Below, piece after piece: positions 22,932 to 36,640 of a DNA stretch of 64,000 nucleotides; the stretch's first letter is position 1, and every line of letters starts with the position of its first letter. The position numbers and the translations under genes are program-made. The stretch is taken from assembly GCF_004115925.1 (NCBI RefSeq), contig NZ_SDDX01000030.1, forward strand, positions 1 through 64,000, written 5' to 3'. The notes under the pieces are model-generated. The model was not told the origin of the DNA, did not search any database, and saw only the letters and a program-made list of their open reading frames with translations. Origin of the DNA: Lelliottia nimipressuralis (GTDB taxonomy: Bacteria > Pseudomonadota > Gammaproteobacteria > Enterobacterales > Enterobacteriaceae).

Positions 22932-22961
22932 AACCGGATGGCGATGCCATCCGGTTTTTTT

Positions 22962-22963
<2 letters not shown>
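22932..22963 (+). terminator. intrinsic terminator of gltBD
   Basis: Perfect 11-bp stem AACCGGATGGC / GCCATCCGGTT, 3-nt loop, then seven or more T. It ends at the stop of the convergent nanQ. Confidence 0.93.
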
Positions 22964-24291
<1,328 letters not shown>

Positions 24292-24295
<4 letters not shown>

Positions 24296-25779
24296 TTCAC
24301 CGCCTCACGCTCGTTTTTAATACTGCCAAATGGAACGGCGCCGCTGAAAGGTTTACCGTCGATAGCATCGTGAGTACGCAGGGCTTCCGGACGGATCCAA
24401 CGCTGTACGCGGGATGGCATATCAAGACCAATCAACAGGATCACCACAAACGTCAGGCCGAATGACAGGGTTCCCAGCGCAGTACCCAGCTCAAGTCGCT
24501 GTGCCAGCAGAGCGCCGATAATCGGGGCAATCGCGCCGCCCAGGGCGCCGACGTTGTAGGTAAAGCCCAGCCCGGCGGCACGCTGATCCGTATCGAAATA
24601 GCCACCAATCAGCTTCGGTAAAATCCCGGAAATCCCCTGCCCCAGCATCTGCTGGAAGAAGAGCAGCAGGCCCAGCACCCAAATATTTGACCCGCCGATG
24701 GCGAACACCGGAATAATCAGCAGCTGCGATGCCAGCAGGCTGCAAACGTACGCTCTGCGGGTGCCCAGCCAGTCGCCGAGGAAGCCGCCGACGCAGCAGC
24801 CCACCGCCGCACCAAAGCCGCTAAAGAACAGCACATGGGCCACCGTCATCGGATCGTATGCCAGATCCGTTTTCAGATAAGTGGGCAGCAGCGCCTGAAT
24901 AGGCCACGAGTAGAGGAATGCGAAGAGCACCACGACCATCAGGGTGACACCCGTCGGCCAGCGCTTACCGCTGCTTTGCACCATAAAACTGATAAAGACG
25001 CAGGCGCACAACAGCCCCAGAATCACCACCAGCCCGGCGTTGTTTAGCTCACCGGCAAAGCAGAACCACAGCGCGATGCCAGCAAATAGTGTCATGACGA
25101 TATTGATCAGGCGGTGCTTGCCGCGATAGAGAATGTCGACCATCGTGCGCACCGGCGCTTTGCCTTCGTGCTTCGCTTTCCAGTCTTCCGCTTCCGGGAT
25201 ATTTTTACGCAGCCACAGGGCAAAAATGATTGGCAAAATACCGATAAGGAACAGCGCTCGCCAGCCCCACGCGGGAACAACCACGCTGTAAACCTGCGCC
25301 GCAACCACGGCACCGACAGAAAAACCGGAGATTAAAAAGCCGCTGGCTTTATTACGCAGATGTTTCGGCCAGCTTTCAATCACATAGGTTGCGCTGGAGC
25401 CGTATTCGCCCGCCATACCCATGCCGATCACCATACGGGCAATAAACATGGTGACGTAGCCTGGCGCAAATCCGCACGCCAGCGTGCCGCAGGAGAAGAG
25501 GACGATACTGGTGATCATGGCCAGTTTGCGACCGTAGCGATCGCCCATCGCGCCCAGCAGCAAGCCGCCAAACCAGCGCGAGATAAAGGCGGCCGAAATC
25601 AGGCTGGCTGCTTCGACCGTCGTTAAACCAAATTCACTTTTGACTTCTGTTAATACCAACGCCATCAATACAAAATCAAAGCCATCAAGCAAATACCCCA
25701 GCCAGGCGGCGGAGAATGCGCGCCACTGTGGGCGGGTCAGATGGCGGTACCACGGGATGCTTTGGGTAGAAATACTCAT
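24292..25779 (-). CDS. nanT: sialic acid:H+ symporter NanT
   Basis: Major-facilitator importer of N-acetylneuraminate in the inner membrane. 495 aa from [14 protein letters not shown] (E. coli 496), about 14 membrane helices including the extra central pair typical of NanT, and the MFS loop GDRYGRK after helix 2. The longer frame reaches back through the REP units and is rejected as start. Second gene of the operon; the 109-bp gap to nanA holds two REP units. Confidence 0.96.
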
Positions 25780-25809
25780 AACACTCTCCCGACGATTTTT
25801 TGTCGTATT

Positions 25810-25882
25810 GCCGGATGGCGGGTTCACCATCCGGCTTACATATCGTGTTTTGTCTTTGCCGGATGCGCTTCGCTTATCCGGC
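25810..25882. repeat. two REP units between nanA and nanT
   Basis: GCCGGATGGC...CACCATCCGGC (25810-25835) and GCCGGATGCGCTTCGCTTATCCGGC (25858-25882), both hairpins of REP type. Inside an operon such pairs usually stabilise the upstream message, here nanA, relative to the downstream part. Confidence 0.85.
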
Positions 25883-25888
25883 AATGCA

Positions 25889-26782
25889 TTAGCGTTTCTC
25901 AGCCAGCAGCTGTTCTGCGAGGGCTTTCAGCTCCGGCAGATACTGCTCTGCCACCGGAGCAAAAGGCTTACGGCATAGCGGAATGGAGACCACGTCCATG
26001 TAGTGCAGGACGGTTTTCAGGCCACGGAACACGCCGACTTTAATCAGCAGATCGATAACCTTGTTGCACTCGCTTTGCAGATGCTGCGCGGTTGCGTTGT
26101 CCCCTTCGCGGATCGCTTTGGCGATCGCCTGATAGCGCGCGCCCATGATGTTGTAAGTGCTGCCGATCCCGCCGTCCGCGCCTGCCAGTAAACCGAAGGC
26201 GAAGATCTCGTCGTAGCCGTTATAAAGCACCAGATCCGGATGCGCCCGGCGGATCTGCTCCATCTGGAAGAGATCGCCCGAGGTCTGTTTCAGGGCACCT
26301 ACACCCGGCAGCGTCACCAGCGTATTGATTTGATCGAGGGATAACTTCACGCCGCTCAGCGCCGGGATGTTGTACACCACCATCGGCAAACCATCCGATG
26401 AATCAATGATTGCACGGTAGTGGTCACAATGTTCTTCGAAGCTGAAGGGATAGTAGAAGGGTGTGACCGCCGACACAGCGTCGAAGCCGATCCGGCTTGC
26501 CGCCGCCGCGAGCTGCTGGCTTTCTGCGGTGCTGACGCAGCCGACATGGGCGATCAGCGTCACTTTGCCCTTCGCCTCTTCCGCCACGATCTCCAGCACC
26601 TGCTCGCGCTCGGCGAGGCTTTGTACGAAGGCTTCGCCCGTTGAGCCGCCGACATACAGACCGTCGATTCCCTGTTGAATGTTGAACTGCACCAGGCGGC
26701 GCAGACTTTCTTTATCCAGCGCCTGCTGTGAATTAAACGGAGTCAGGAGTGCGGCCATCACGCCACGTAATTGCTTTGCCAT
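25889..26782 (-). CDS. nanA: N-acetylneuraminate lyase NanA
   Basis: Class I aldolase splitting sialic acid into ManNAc and pyruvate. 297 aa, TIM barrel of the DapA family. Schiff-base Lys165 in ALKQTSGD and Tyr137 in [10 protein letters not shown] are present at the E. coli positions; the pyruvate-binding GGSTGEAF is at about 46-53. First gene of the operon, just behind the NanR operator. Confidence 0.97.
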   Translation of the reverse strand: MAKQLRGVMAALLTPFNSQQALDKESLRRLVQFNIQQGIDGLYVGGSTGEAFVQSLAEREQVLEIVAEEAKGKVTLIAHVGCVSTAESQQLAAAASRIGFDAVSAVTPFYYPFSFEEHCDHYRAIIDSSDGLPMVVYNIPALSGVKLSLDQINTLVTLPGVGALKQTSGDLFQMEQIRRAHPDLVLYNGYDEIFAFGLLAGADGGIGSTYNIMGARYQAIAKAIREGDNATAQHLQSECNKVIDLLIKVGVFRGLKTVLHYMDVVSIPLCRKPFAPVAEQYLPELKALAEQLLAEKR

Positions 26783-26816
26783 AGATACCTCAAGTGGTTA
26801 TTGATCTGCTTTTTGA

Positions 26817-26839
26817 TATACCTTTATACCTGTTATACC
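26817..26839 (-). promoter_or_regulatory. NanR operator, three GGTATA repeats
   Basis: On the minus strand: GGTATA-ACA-GGTATA-AA-GGTATA. This is the three-repeat operator known for E. coli NanR upstream of nanA, with the same spacing pattern, 35 to 57 bp before the nanA ATG. Confidence 0.93.
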
Positions 26840-26902
26840 AGATCAAATAAGCAGCACCCCATACAGAACGCTTATATTGCGATCTGCTTCACTAAAGGAT
26901 CG

Positions 26903-27685
26903 TTATTTTTTCTTTTTGGATCCCTGGCCGAAGGCGTGCCAGGTTGCGGAAACGCTGTTGAGATGGGTTTGCAGCGCCCGATCGGCTTCATCAGGATCGC
27001 GGCGGCGGATGGCATCAACAATAGCAATATGCTGCTGATAGCTGACATCGTTGTGCTGGTACAGCTCAGCGTCGGATACTTTCGGACGAGCGGCTATCAG
27101 CCAGTCGAGCAGTGCGACGTGGATCGCCATAAAGATTGGGTTGCCGGGGATCTCCGCCAGCACACGGTGGAAATCGACATCCGAGCGGATGAAAAGCGCG
27201 TTATCGCTGAGGGACTGGCTGTTAATTTCCAGCGCTTTCGACAGGCGCTCAACCTGTTCGTCCGTGGCGTATTCTGCCGCGTAACGCACCAGGCTGGATT
27301 CGAAAAACAGACGCAGCTGTTCAAAGTGGGTAATGCCGCCCGGCTGGGTGAGGAAATCTTTCGCCATGCCGGAGAGTTCACTAATGATGGTATCGGCCGA
27401 AGGCATCGAGACGCGGGCGCGTTCGCCGTTGTTGATTTGCACCAGGCCTTTTCGCTTCAGGGCGGCCAGCGCTTCACGTACCGATGGGCGGCCCACGTTG
27501 AAGAACTCCATCAGCTCACGCTCGGAAGGGAGTTGTTCGCCCTGGGCAAACTCCTGACGACGGATCATCTGCTCCAGCTCTTCTTCCACCATATCGGAAA
27601 GTTTTTTACGCGCCAGCGGGCGACGACGCAAACTGCGACCAAGGGTTTCGGTTGAATTTTCCGCCTGAAGATCAAATGGTTTCAT
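26903..27685 (-). CDS. nanR: sialic-acid-responsive repressor NanR
   Basis: GntR/FadR-family repressor of nan genes, released by N-acetylneuraminate. 260 aa from [11 protein letters not shown] (E. coli 263). N-terminal extension, then winged helix with [22 protein letters not shown] (split here only for reading: the GntR signature lies at about 70-95), then the FCD effector domain with metal-binding histidines. The longer frame to 27784 has no homology. In E. coli dcuD lies between nanR and sspB; it is absent here. Confidence 0.95.
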   Translation of the reverse strand: MKPFDLQAENSTETLGRSLRRRPLARKKLSDMVEEELEQMIRRQEFAQGEQLPSERELMEFFNVGRPSVREALAALKRKGLVQINNGERARVSMPSADTIISELSGMAKDFLTQPGGITHFEQLRLFFESSLVRYAAEYATDEQVERLSKALEINSQSLSDNALFIRSDVDFHRVLAEIPGNPIFMAIHVALLDWLIAARPKVSDAELYQHNDVSYQQHIAIVDAIRRRDPDEADRALQTHLNSVSATWHAFGQGSKKKK

Positions 27686-27770
27686 AAAGACTCGGGTCAG
27701 AAGAGTGACAATCAGTGACAACGACTCATCATAACACAGGATTTTTGGCTGGGCGAAAAGCCCTGAATAG

Positions 27771-27794
27771 CAAAACAGGCCCATCGGGCCTGTT
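27771..27794 (-). terminator. terminator of sspAB
   Basis: Stem AACAGGCCC / GGGCCTGTT, 3-nt loop, followed on the minus strand by TTGC; the T tract overlaps the stem. Lies just behind the sspB stop. Confidence 0.75.
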
Positions 27795-27797
27795 CAA

Positions 27798-28295
27798 TTA
27801 TTTCACAACGCGTAACGCTGGACGGCCACCGCGCGGCGGCGGATCGTCATCAGGGTCGTTGTCATTGTCGTGATCGGGCTTGTCGCCGTCGATAATGGAC
27901 ATCACCGTTTCGCTTTCGCTGGCGGTAGAACCGTCTTCATCGTTGAGGCTGGCGACATCTTCGTCATACGCCGCTTCCGGCTCAAACATCGTACCTGCAC
28001 CGTTTTCACGCGCATAGACTGCCAGCACGGCAGCGAGCGGAACAGAGACCTGACGCGGTACGCCGCCGAAACGCGCGTTGAAGCGCACTTCGTCGTTTGC
28101 CAGCTCAAGATTACCCACCGCGCGTGGCGCGATGTTCAAAACGATCTGACCATCACGCGCGTATTCCATCGGAACGCTCACGCCCGGCAACGTCACATCC
28201 ACTACCAGGTGCGGCGTAAGCTGGTTGTCCAGCAGCCATTCATAGAAGGCACGCAGCAGATACGGACGGCGTGGAGATAGCTGTGACATTTCCAC
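27798..28295 (-). CDS. sspB: ClpXP adaptor SspB
   Basis: Delivers ssrA-tagged proteins and RseA fragment to ClpXP. 165 aa, the E. coli length. Folded substrate-binding domain (1-110), acidic linker, and the ClpX-docking C-terminus RGGRPALRVVK. The start is probably GTG at 28295 (aligns with Met1 of E. coli); an ATG two codons later is an alternative. Five bases behind sspA. Confidence 0.97.
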   Translation of the reverse strand: MEMSQLSPRRPYLLRAFYEWLLDNQLTPHLVVDVTLPGVSVPMEYARDGQIVLNIAPRAVGNLELANDEVRFNARFGGVPRQVSVPLAAVLAVYARENGAGTMFEPEAAYDEDVASLNDEDGSTASESETVMSIIDGDKPDHDNDNDPDDDPPPRGGRPALRVVK

Positions 28296-28300
28296 AATCG

Positions 28301-28939
28301 TTAACCTCGACCAAGACGCATTTCGCGTTCCGGTTCTGTCAGAGAAGCAAGGAAAGAGTCGCGCTCAAATACGCGAGTCATGTAGCCTTTCAGCTCTTTC
28401 GCGCCAGGACCGCTGAACTCTACGCCCAGAGCCTGCAGACGCCACAGCAGCGGAGCCAGGTAGCAATCTACCAGACTGAACTCGTCGCTCAGGAAGAACG
28501 GCTTTTGACCGAATACCGGCGCAATGGCCAGCAGTTCTTCACGCAGTTGCTTACGGGCAGCGTCTGCTTCTGAGGATGAACCGTTCACAATGACGTTCAT
28601 CAGGATGTACCAGTCTTTCTCGATACGCTGCATGTACAGGCGGCTTTCACCACGCGCAACCGGATAAACCGGCATCAGCGGCGGATGAGGGAATCGCTCA
28701 TCCAGATATTCCATAATGATGCGGGATTCCCACAGGGTGAGCTCGCGATCCACCAGCGTTGGTACGCTCTGGTTCGGGTTGAGATCGATCAGATCCTGAG
28801 GTGGGTTATCCTTTTCCACATGCTCGATCTCAAAACTGACACCTTTCTCGGCCAGCACGATACGAACCTGATGGCTATAAATGTCAGTAGGACCAGAAAA
28901 CAGCGTCATTACCGAACGTTTGTTGGCAGCGACAGCCAT
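28301..28939 (-). CDS. sspA: stringent starvation protein A
   Basis: Glutathione-S-transferase-fold protein that binds RNA polymerase and lowers H-NS levels in stationary phase. 212 aa, nearly identical to E. coli (MAVAANKRSVMTLFSGPTD). The PHP motif that contacts sigma70/RNAP is in RFPHPPLMP near residue 85. Confidence 0.98.
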   Translation of the reverse strand: MAVAANKRSVMTLFSGPTDIYSHQVRIVLAEKGVSFEIEHVEKDNPPQDLIDLNPNQSVPTLVDRELTLWESRIIMEYLDERFPHPPLMPVYPVARGESRLYMQRIEKDWYILMNVIVNGSSSEADAARKQLREELLAIAPVFGQKPFFLSDEFSLVDCYLAPLLWRLQALGVEFSGPGAKELKGYMTRVFERDSFLASLTEPEREMRLGRG

Positions 28940-29192
28940 GAAAACCTCCAGGTATATTCAGAATATTACTGCTACCGGCCCGTGGGCCAGCCAGATGATT
29001 TGTTACCCATCCCAGGAACAAACTCAATCGCTCAAAAATCGAACAAAAGTGGTGTATTCACTGACATTTGGGCAGAAAATTGGATGATAGTTTACCAGAT
29101 TTTGCAGGGTTTGTGGTGAGGGGATTCTGGAAATGCTGAAAAAGAGCTGATAATCAAATAAATACTGTGGATAACCGTCGGATTATCCATAA
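28940..29192. promoter_or_regulatory. sspA upstream region
   Basis: About 250 bp between sspA and the rpsI terminator. It must hold the sspA promoter. An inverted repeat TGGATAA...TTATCCA lies at about 29168-29190. No other feature is seen. Confidence 0.4.
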
Positions 29193-29216
29193 AAAAACCC
29201 GCCGAAGCGGGTTTTT
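29193..29216 (-). terminator. terminator of rplM-rpsI
   Basis: Stem AAAAACCCGC / GCGGGTTTTT with loop CGAA, T-rich on both strands, 32 nt after the rpsI stop. Confidence 0.93.
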
Positions 29217-29247
29217 CGCCAATCTTTCTGCCGAAGCAGAAAATAGA

Positions 29248-29643
<396 letters not shown>

Positions 29644-29655
29644 CTATAATCCCGA

Positions 29656-30171
<516 letters not shown>

Positions 30172-30317
30172 CTACCCCTTCGAATAGCCTGTGCCAGCAC
30201 ATAGAAAGTTTTGGGAAAAAAACCTTCTCGTAACGTGGGGTCGCAAGATTATAGAGAAGTCGAGGTCAAAGATCGACCCTTAAATGTGATTAGTCGCAAG
30301 GTTTTCGCTGGGGAATT

Positions 30318-30345
30318 GCCGGGTGGCGACTACGCCTTCCCCGGC
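30318..30345. repeat. REP unit between rplM and zapE
   Basis: GCCGGGTGGCGAC...GCCTTCCCCGGC, a single REP palindrome with a slightly imperfect right arm, 20 bp behind the zapE stop. Confidence 0.75.
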
Positions 30346-30364
30346 CTGCGGCACGGTGCGGCAT

Positions 30365-31489
30365 TTACGGCATGTGCGCGCGTTTCAAATACTCTTCGCT
30401 CTGCATTTCCTGCAAACGCGACAAACAACGCTGGAACTCAAACTTCAGCCGCTCGCCCTGGTAGATCTCATAGAGCGGCACGGCGGCGCTCACCACCAGC
30501 TTCACATGACGTTCGTAAAACTCATCTACCAGTGCGATAAAGCGGCGGGCTTCACTCTCCATCAGCGGCGTCATCACCGGCACATCAAACAGCATTACCG
30601 TATGAAACAGACGCGAGAGCGCGATGTAGTCGTGCTGGCTGCGGGCATCGACGCACAGCGTGGCAAACGAAACCGCCAGCGTCTGGTTTTCGACCCCCAG
30701 GGTTGGCAGAGGACGATGATTAATTTCCAGCTCTGGGGCTGTATCGCGCCTGGCGCCCGCCAGAGCCAGCCAGAGTTTGTCCATCTGGCTGCGCGTCTCT
30801 TCATCTAAGGGTGAGAGCCACAGATGCGCCTGGGTCAGCGTGCGCAGACGATAATCTACGCCCGCATCGACATTCATAATGTCGCAGTGTTCTTTGATTG
30901 CCTCGATGGCCGGCAGGAAACGCGCGCGCTGCAAACCGTTGCGATAGAGATCGTCCGGTGGAATGTTAGACGTCGCCACCAGCGTAATGCCCCGCGCAAA
31001 CAGCGCTTTCATAAGGCCGCCCAATAGCATGGCGTCGGTGATATCCGAGACGAAAAACTCATCGAAACACAAAACGTCGGTTTCGGCTTTAAAACGCTCG
31101 GCGATGATATCCAGCGGATCGGTATGACCTTGCAGCGCGTTAAGCTCTTCGTGGACGCGCAGCATAAAGCGGTGGAAGTGCAGACGCTGTTTACGCGTGC
31201 CTGGCAGGCTCTGATAAAACATGTCCATCAGCCAGGTTTTCCCCCGGCCCACGCCGCCCCACATATATAAGCCGCGAATGGGTGCTACGGTCTGTGGCTC
31301 TTTTTTTCCCAACAATCGGCCAAATGCCGCTTTCAGTCCGCCACTCTGTGCGGGGGCGGGCATCTGCTGAGTCAATTCCTGATAGATCACATTCAGGCGA
31401 TTAATGGCTTCACGCTGAACGTCGTCGGGCTGATGAGTGCCCTCATCAAGGGCCTGTTTGTAACGCGATGTGGGGGACAGATTTTGCAT
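30365..31489 (-). CDS. zapE: cell division ATPase ZapE
   Basis: AFG1-like AAA+ ATPase (YhcM) that associates with the Z-ring under stress and low oxygen. 374 aa (E. coli 375). Walker A GGVGRGKTW at about 78-86, Walker B VLCFDEFFV near 148, sensor ATSNIPP. Divergent from zapG with 189 bp between them. Confidence 0.96.
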   Translation of the reverse strand: MQNLSPTSRYKQALDEGTHQPDDVQREAINRLNVIYQELTQQMPAPAQSGGLKAAFGRLLGKKEPQTVAPIRGLYMWGGVGRGKTWLMDMFYQSLPGTRKQRLHFHRFMLRVHEELNALQGHTDPLDIIAERFKAETDVLCFDEFFVSDITDAMLLGGLMKALFARGITLVATSNIPPDDLYRNGLQRARFLPAIEAIKEHCDIMNVDAGVDYRLRTLTQAHLWLSPLDEETRSQMDKLWLALAGARRDTAPELEINHRPLPTLGVENQTLAVSFATLCVDARSQHDYIALSRLFHTVMLFDVPVMTPLMESEARRFIALVDEFYERHVKLVVSAAVPLYEIYQGERLKFEFQRCLSRLQEMQSEEYLKRAHMP

Positions 31490-31678
31490 AATCTTGTTGT
31501 TATTCCTTCAATTAGACCTCACCAGTGGGCGCGACTGGCGAAAAAAAGGCCGTTCTACAGTACGCGATGATGCGTCAGGATTCCACTTCTGAAGAAATAG
31601 CGGTTATAGTGGCATAATCAGGCACAGGCAGGAGCCGAGCCACTACCCTACGGAACAACAAGACAACGGGAGAAGTTC

Positions 31679-32077
31679 ATGACCTGGGAATATGCGCTAA
31701 TTGGTTTAGTCGTCGGTATCGCCATCGGTGCCGTGGCCATGCGTTTTGGTAATCGCAAATTGCGTCAGCAACAGTCGCTGCAGTATGAACTGGAAAAGAA
31801 CAAAGCTGAGCTGGAAGAGTATCGTGAAGAGCTGGTCAGCCACTTTGCCCGTAGCGCCGAACTGCTGGACAATATGGCGACCGATTACCGTCAGCTTTAT
31901 CAGCACATGGCAAAAAGCTCCAGCAGCCTGCTGCCGGAACTGAGCGGTGACACCAACCCGTTCCGCAACCGTCTGGCGGAGTCTGAAGCCGGTAACGATC
32001 AGGCACCGATTCAAATGCCGCGTGATTACTCTGATGGTGCATCAGGCCTGCTGCGCGGTGGCGTAAAACGCGATTAA
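31679..32077 (+). CDS. zapG: Z-ring-associated protein ZapG (YhcB, DUF1043)
   Basis: Inner-membrane protein linked to division and envelope growth. 132 aa: one N-terminal helix (3-22), a coiled coil (25-90), then a disordered tail ending in the conserved LLRGGVKRD. Same length as E. coli. SD GGGAGAA before the ATG. Confidence 0.96.
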   Translation: MTWEYALIGLVVGIAIGAVAMRFGNRKLRQQQSLQYELEKNKAELEEYREELVSHFARSAELLDNMATDYRQLYQHMAKSSSSLLPELSGDTNPFRNRLAESEAGNDQAPIQMPRDYSDGASGLLRGGVKRD

Positions 32078-32099
32078 TCGCACATCTACGATTTATTTC

Positions 32100-32130
32100 A
32101 CGGGCGCACACCTCGCGCCCGTCCTTTCTT
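32100..32130 (+). terminator. terminator of zapG
   Basis: Stem ACGGGCGC / GCGCCCGT, 7-nt loop, tail CCTTTCTTT. Confidence 0.8.
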
Positions 32131-32247
32131 TCCCTTCCCAGCTATTATTTAGTCAATTACCTCATTGTTCAGTGGTTTGAAATTCAATAACATCAGACTG
32201 TTTTTGGGCCGATTTTCCTTTACTCCAGGCAACGAGAGCCAGCATCA

Positions 32248-33615
32248 ATGAAGAAAAAAAACCAGCTGTTAAGCGCGATAGCGTTAAGTGTCGGGTTATC
32301 TTTGACGGCGTCCTGGCCTGCGGCCGCGGCGCTTCCTTCGCAAGTGCCTGGTGCGGCTGCCATTCCAAGCCTGGCGCCGATGCTTGAAAAAGTGCTGCCT
32401 GCGGTGGTGAGCGTGAAGGTGGAAGGCACCGCCGCGCAAAGCCAGCGCGTGCCGGAAGAGCTAAAAAAATACTTTGGCGAAGAAGGCCCGGACCAGCCAG
32501 CGCAACCTTTTGAAGGGCTTGGCTCCGGCGTGGTGATCGACGCGGCGAAAGGCTACGTGTTGACCAACAACCACGTCATCAGCCAGGCCGACAAAATCAG
32601 CGTGCAGATGAACGATGGTCGTGAGTTTGACGCCAAACTGATTGGCGGCGATGACCAGAGCGACATCGCGTTGCTGCAAATACAAAACCCCAGCAATCTG
32701 ACGCAAATTGTGATCGCTGACTCCGATAAACTGCGCGTCGGCGATTTTGCCGTGGCCGTCGGTAACCCGTTTGGCTTAGGCCAGACCGCGACCTCCGGGA
32801 TTGTCTCGGCGCTTGGCCGCAGCGGGCTAAACCTTGAAGGGCTGGAGAACTTTATCCAGACCGACGCCTCCATTAACCGCGGCAACTCCGGCGGTGCCCT
32901 GCTGAACCTGAACGGCGAGCTGATCGGGATCAACACCGCGATCCTCGCACCGGGCGGCGGCAGCATCGGCATCGGTTTCGCTATCCCCAGCAATATGGCG
33001 AAAACCCTAGCGCAACAGCTGATTGAGTCCGGCGAGATCAAACGCGGGCTGTTGGGTATCAAAGGCATGGAGATGAGCGCTGATATTGCGAAAGCGTTCA
33101 ATCTTAACGTCCAGCGTGGGGCGTTCGTTAGCGAAGTGCTGGCCAATTCCGGCTCAGCGAAGGCGGGCGTGAAATCGGGCGATGTGATTGTAAGCCTGAA
33201 CGGTAAGCCGCTGAACAGCTTTGCGGAACTGCGCTCGCGAATCGCCACCACAGAGCCAGGCACCAAAGTGAAACTCGGCTTGCTGCGCGACGGTAAACCG
33301 CTCGACGTGGAAGTGACGCTGGATAAGAGCACCTCTGCATCGGCCAGCGCCGAGCTTATCGCCCCTGCACTGCAAGGCGCGGCGCTGAGTGACGGGCAGC
33401 TCAAAGACGGCACCAAAGGCATCACCATTGAAAGCGTCGAGAAGAGCAGCCCGGCCGCACAGGCTGGCTTGCATCAGGATGACGTGATCATCGGCGTGAA
33501 CCGCAACCGCGTGCAGTCGATTGCAGAAATGCGCAAAGTGCTGGAGAGCAAACCGACGGTGATTGCGCTGCAAATTGTTCGCGGCAACGACACGCTTTAC
33601 ATCTTATTACGCTAA
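32248..33615 (+). CDS. degQ: periplasmic serine endoprotease DegQ
   Basis: HtrA-family protease/chaperone of the periplasm. 455 aa. Signal peptide 1-27 (KKK, hydrophobic core, AAA), protease domain with the triad His109, Asp139, Ser214 (GNSGGA), then PDZ1 (about 255-340) and PDZ2 (about 365-455). The triad positions were counted from the sequence and agree with E. coli DegQ. A hairpin and degS follow. Confidence 0.97.
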   Translation: MKKKNQLLSAIALSVGLSLTASWPAAAALPSQVPGAAAIPSLAPMLEKVLPAVVSVKVEGTAAQSQRVPEELKKYFGEEGPDQPAQPFEGLGSGVVIDAAKGYVLTNNHVISQADKISVQMNDGREFDAKLIGGDDQSDIALLQIQNPSNLTQIVIADSDKLRVGDFAVAVGNPFGLGQTATSGIVSALGRSGLNLEGLENFIQTDASINRGNSGGALLNLNGELIGINTAILAPGGGSIGIGFAIPSNMAKTLAQQLIESGEIKRGLLGIKGMEMSADIAKAFNLNVQRGAFVSEVLANSGSAKAGVKSGDVIVSLNGKPLNSFAELRSRIATTEPGTKVKLGLLRDGKPLDVEVTLDKSTSASASAELIAPALQGAALSDGQLKDGTKGITIESVEKSSPAAQAGLHQDDVIIGVNRNRVQSIAEMRKVLESKPTVIALQIVRGNDTLYILLR

Positions 33616-33624
33616 GCACTGACC

Positions 33625-33654
33625 CCGGACATCACCGCTGCGTGTGATGTCCGG
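33625..33654 (+). terminator. hairpin between degQ and degS
   Basis: Perfect 11-bp stem CCGGACATCAC / GTGATGTCCGG, 8-nt loop, no T run. Probably reduces read-through or protects the degQ 3' end. Confidence 0.55.
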
Positions 33655-33703
33655 ATAAGTCATGTTATGCTGCAACCGTTTCTCAATTAACGACGCCCGC
33701 ATC

Positions 33704-34771
33704 ATGGTTCTTAAGCTATTTCGCTCCGTCGCCATCGGATTGGTCGTTGGCGGTTTATTACTGGCTGCAATGCCCTCATTACGTCAGTTCAATAAGCTGG
33801 CGGCGCCTCAGTTCGACAGTACGGATGAGACGCCAGTGAGTTACAACCAGGCCGTTCGCCGGGCGGCACCCGCCGTGGTAAACGTCTATAACCGCGGCCT
33901 CAACAGTTCCGCCAATAATCAGCTCGAGATCCGCACCCTCGGATCCGGCGTAATTATGGACGAGCGCGGCTACATCATTACCAATAAGCACGTTATCAAC
34001 GACGCCGATCAGATTATTGTGGCGCTACAGGATGGCCGCGTTTTCGAAGCCCTGCTGGTCGGTTCGGATAGCCTGACGGATCTGGCGGTACTGAAAATTA
34101 CCGCCAGCGGTGGCTTACCGGTGATTCCGATTAACCGTAAGCGCACGCCGCATATCGGCGACGTGGTGATGGCAATCGGAAACCCCTATAACCTGGGCCA
34201 GACCATTACCCAGGGGATTATCAGCGCCACCGGTCGTATTGGCCTGAACCCGTCAGGACGGCAGAACTTCCTGCAAACGGATGCCTCCATCAACCACGGG
34301 AACTCCGGCGGCGCGCTGGTGAACTCCCTCGGCGAGCTGATGGGCATCAACACCCTCTCCTTTGATAAGAGCAACGACGGCGAAACGCCGGAAGGCATCG
34401 GTTTTGCGATCCCGTTCCAGCTGGCGACCAAAATCATGGACAAGCTGATCCGCGACGGTCGCGTGATCCGTGGCTACATTGGAATTGGTGGGCGTGAAAT
34501 CGCGCCGCTGCATACCCAGGGCGGCGGTATCGATCAGATTCAGGGCATCGTCGTAAACGAAGTCACCCCAGGTGGCCCGGCTGCGGCGGCAGGACTGCAG
34601 GTTAATGACGTGATTGTGTCGGTGAACGGTATCCCGGCAGTATCCGCGCTGGAGACAATGGACCAGGTGGCAGAGATTCGCCCGGGTTCTATCATTCCGG
34701 TGGAAGTCATGCGTAATGATAAGAAGCTGACCATTCAGGTCACTATTCAGGAATACCCGTCCACCAACTAA
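33704..34771 (+). CDS. degS: site-1 protease DegS of the sigma-E pathway
   Basis: Inner-membrane-anchored serine protease that cleaves RseA when its PDZ domain binds unfolded porin C-termini. 355 aa from the ATG at 33704, the E. coli length; the 14-codon upstream extension is unmatched. One anchor helix (5-25), triad His96, Asp126, Ser201, one PDZ domain (about 255-350). E. coli positions conserved. Confidence 0.97.
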   Translation: MVLKLFRSVAIGLVVGGLLLAAMPSLRQFNKLAAPQFDSTDETPVSYNQAVRRAAPAVVNVYNRGLNSSANNQLEIRTLGSGVIMDERGYIITNKHVINDADQIIVALQDGRVFEALLVGSDSLTDLAVLKITASGGLPVIPINRKRTPHIGDVVMAIGNPYNLGQTITQGIISATGRIGLNPSGRQNFLQTDASINHGNSGGALVNSLGELMGINTLSFDKSNDGETPEGIGFAIPFQLATKIMDKLIRDGRVIRGYIGIGGREIAPLHTQGGGIDQIQGIVVNEVTPGGPAAAAGLQVNDVIVSVNGIPAVSALETMDQVAEIRPGSIIPVEVMRNDKKLTIQVTIQEYPSTN

Positions 34772-34778
34772 GCGGCAT

Positions 34779-34810
34779 AAAAAAACCGGAGCCATGGCTC
34801 CGGTTTTTTA
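34779..34810. terminator. bidirectional terminator between degS and mdh
   Basis: Perfect palindrome AAAAAACCGGAGCC-AT-GGCTCCGGTTTTTT, with a T tract on both strands, between convergent genes. Confidence 0.95.
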
Positions 34811-34825
34811 TCGCCTGGCATTCGC

Positions 34826-35818
<993 letters not shown>

Positions 35819-35983
35819 TTAATTCAGCAGGTAAATAATTACAATTTTCGTAGCTAAAGAATTTGAGGTCACGCGTCTTTCACCTTTGCCAGAATACTTC
35901 CAGCAAACTGCGGCAACGAAGTAGCCAATCAAGACGGTGGTTACAATACACCCTCACTCGCCAGCAAAACAACATCATTTTGA

Positions 35984-35998
35984 TAACATTTAGTTTAC
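35984..35998 (-). promoter_or_regulatory. candidate ArcA box upstream of mdh
   Basis: On the minus strand GTAAACTAAATGTTA, 13 of 15 matches to the direct-repeat consensus GTTAATTAAATGTTA. E. coli mdh is repressed by ArcA anaerobically. The rest of 35765-36105 is AT-rich promoter sequence for mdh and argR with no other site I can name. Confidence 0.5.
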
Positions 35999-36105
35999 TT
36001 TTAAGGTTATTTACGCGCCGTGATGTAGGCATGTTTTCTGATAACGAAATTTGATAAAATCACTCCCTTTCATAACATTATTTCAGCCTGGTTCAAGGCA
36101 GAATA

Positions 36106-36143
36106 TTTGCATAAAAATTCATCCACATGCATAATAATGTTGT
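36106..36143 (+). promoter_or_regulatory. two ARG boxes at the argR promoter
   Basis: TTTGCATAAAAATTCATC (36106-36123) and CATGCATAATAATGTTGT (36126-36143) match the 18-bp ARG-box palindrome, the second less well, with the close spacing needed for one ArgR hexamer. They lie 27 bp before the argR ATG, consistent with autorepression. Confidence 0.75.
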
Positions 36144-36166
36144 TTCTATCGTCATATTCCGGGTGA

Positions 36167-36640
<474 letters not shown>

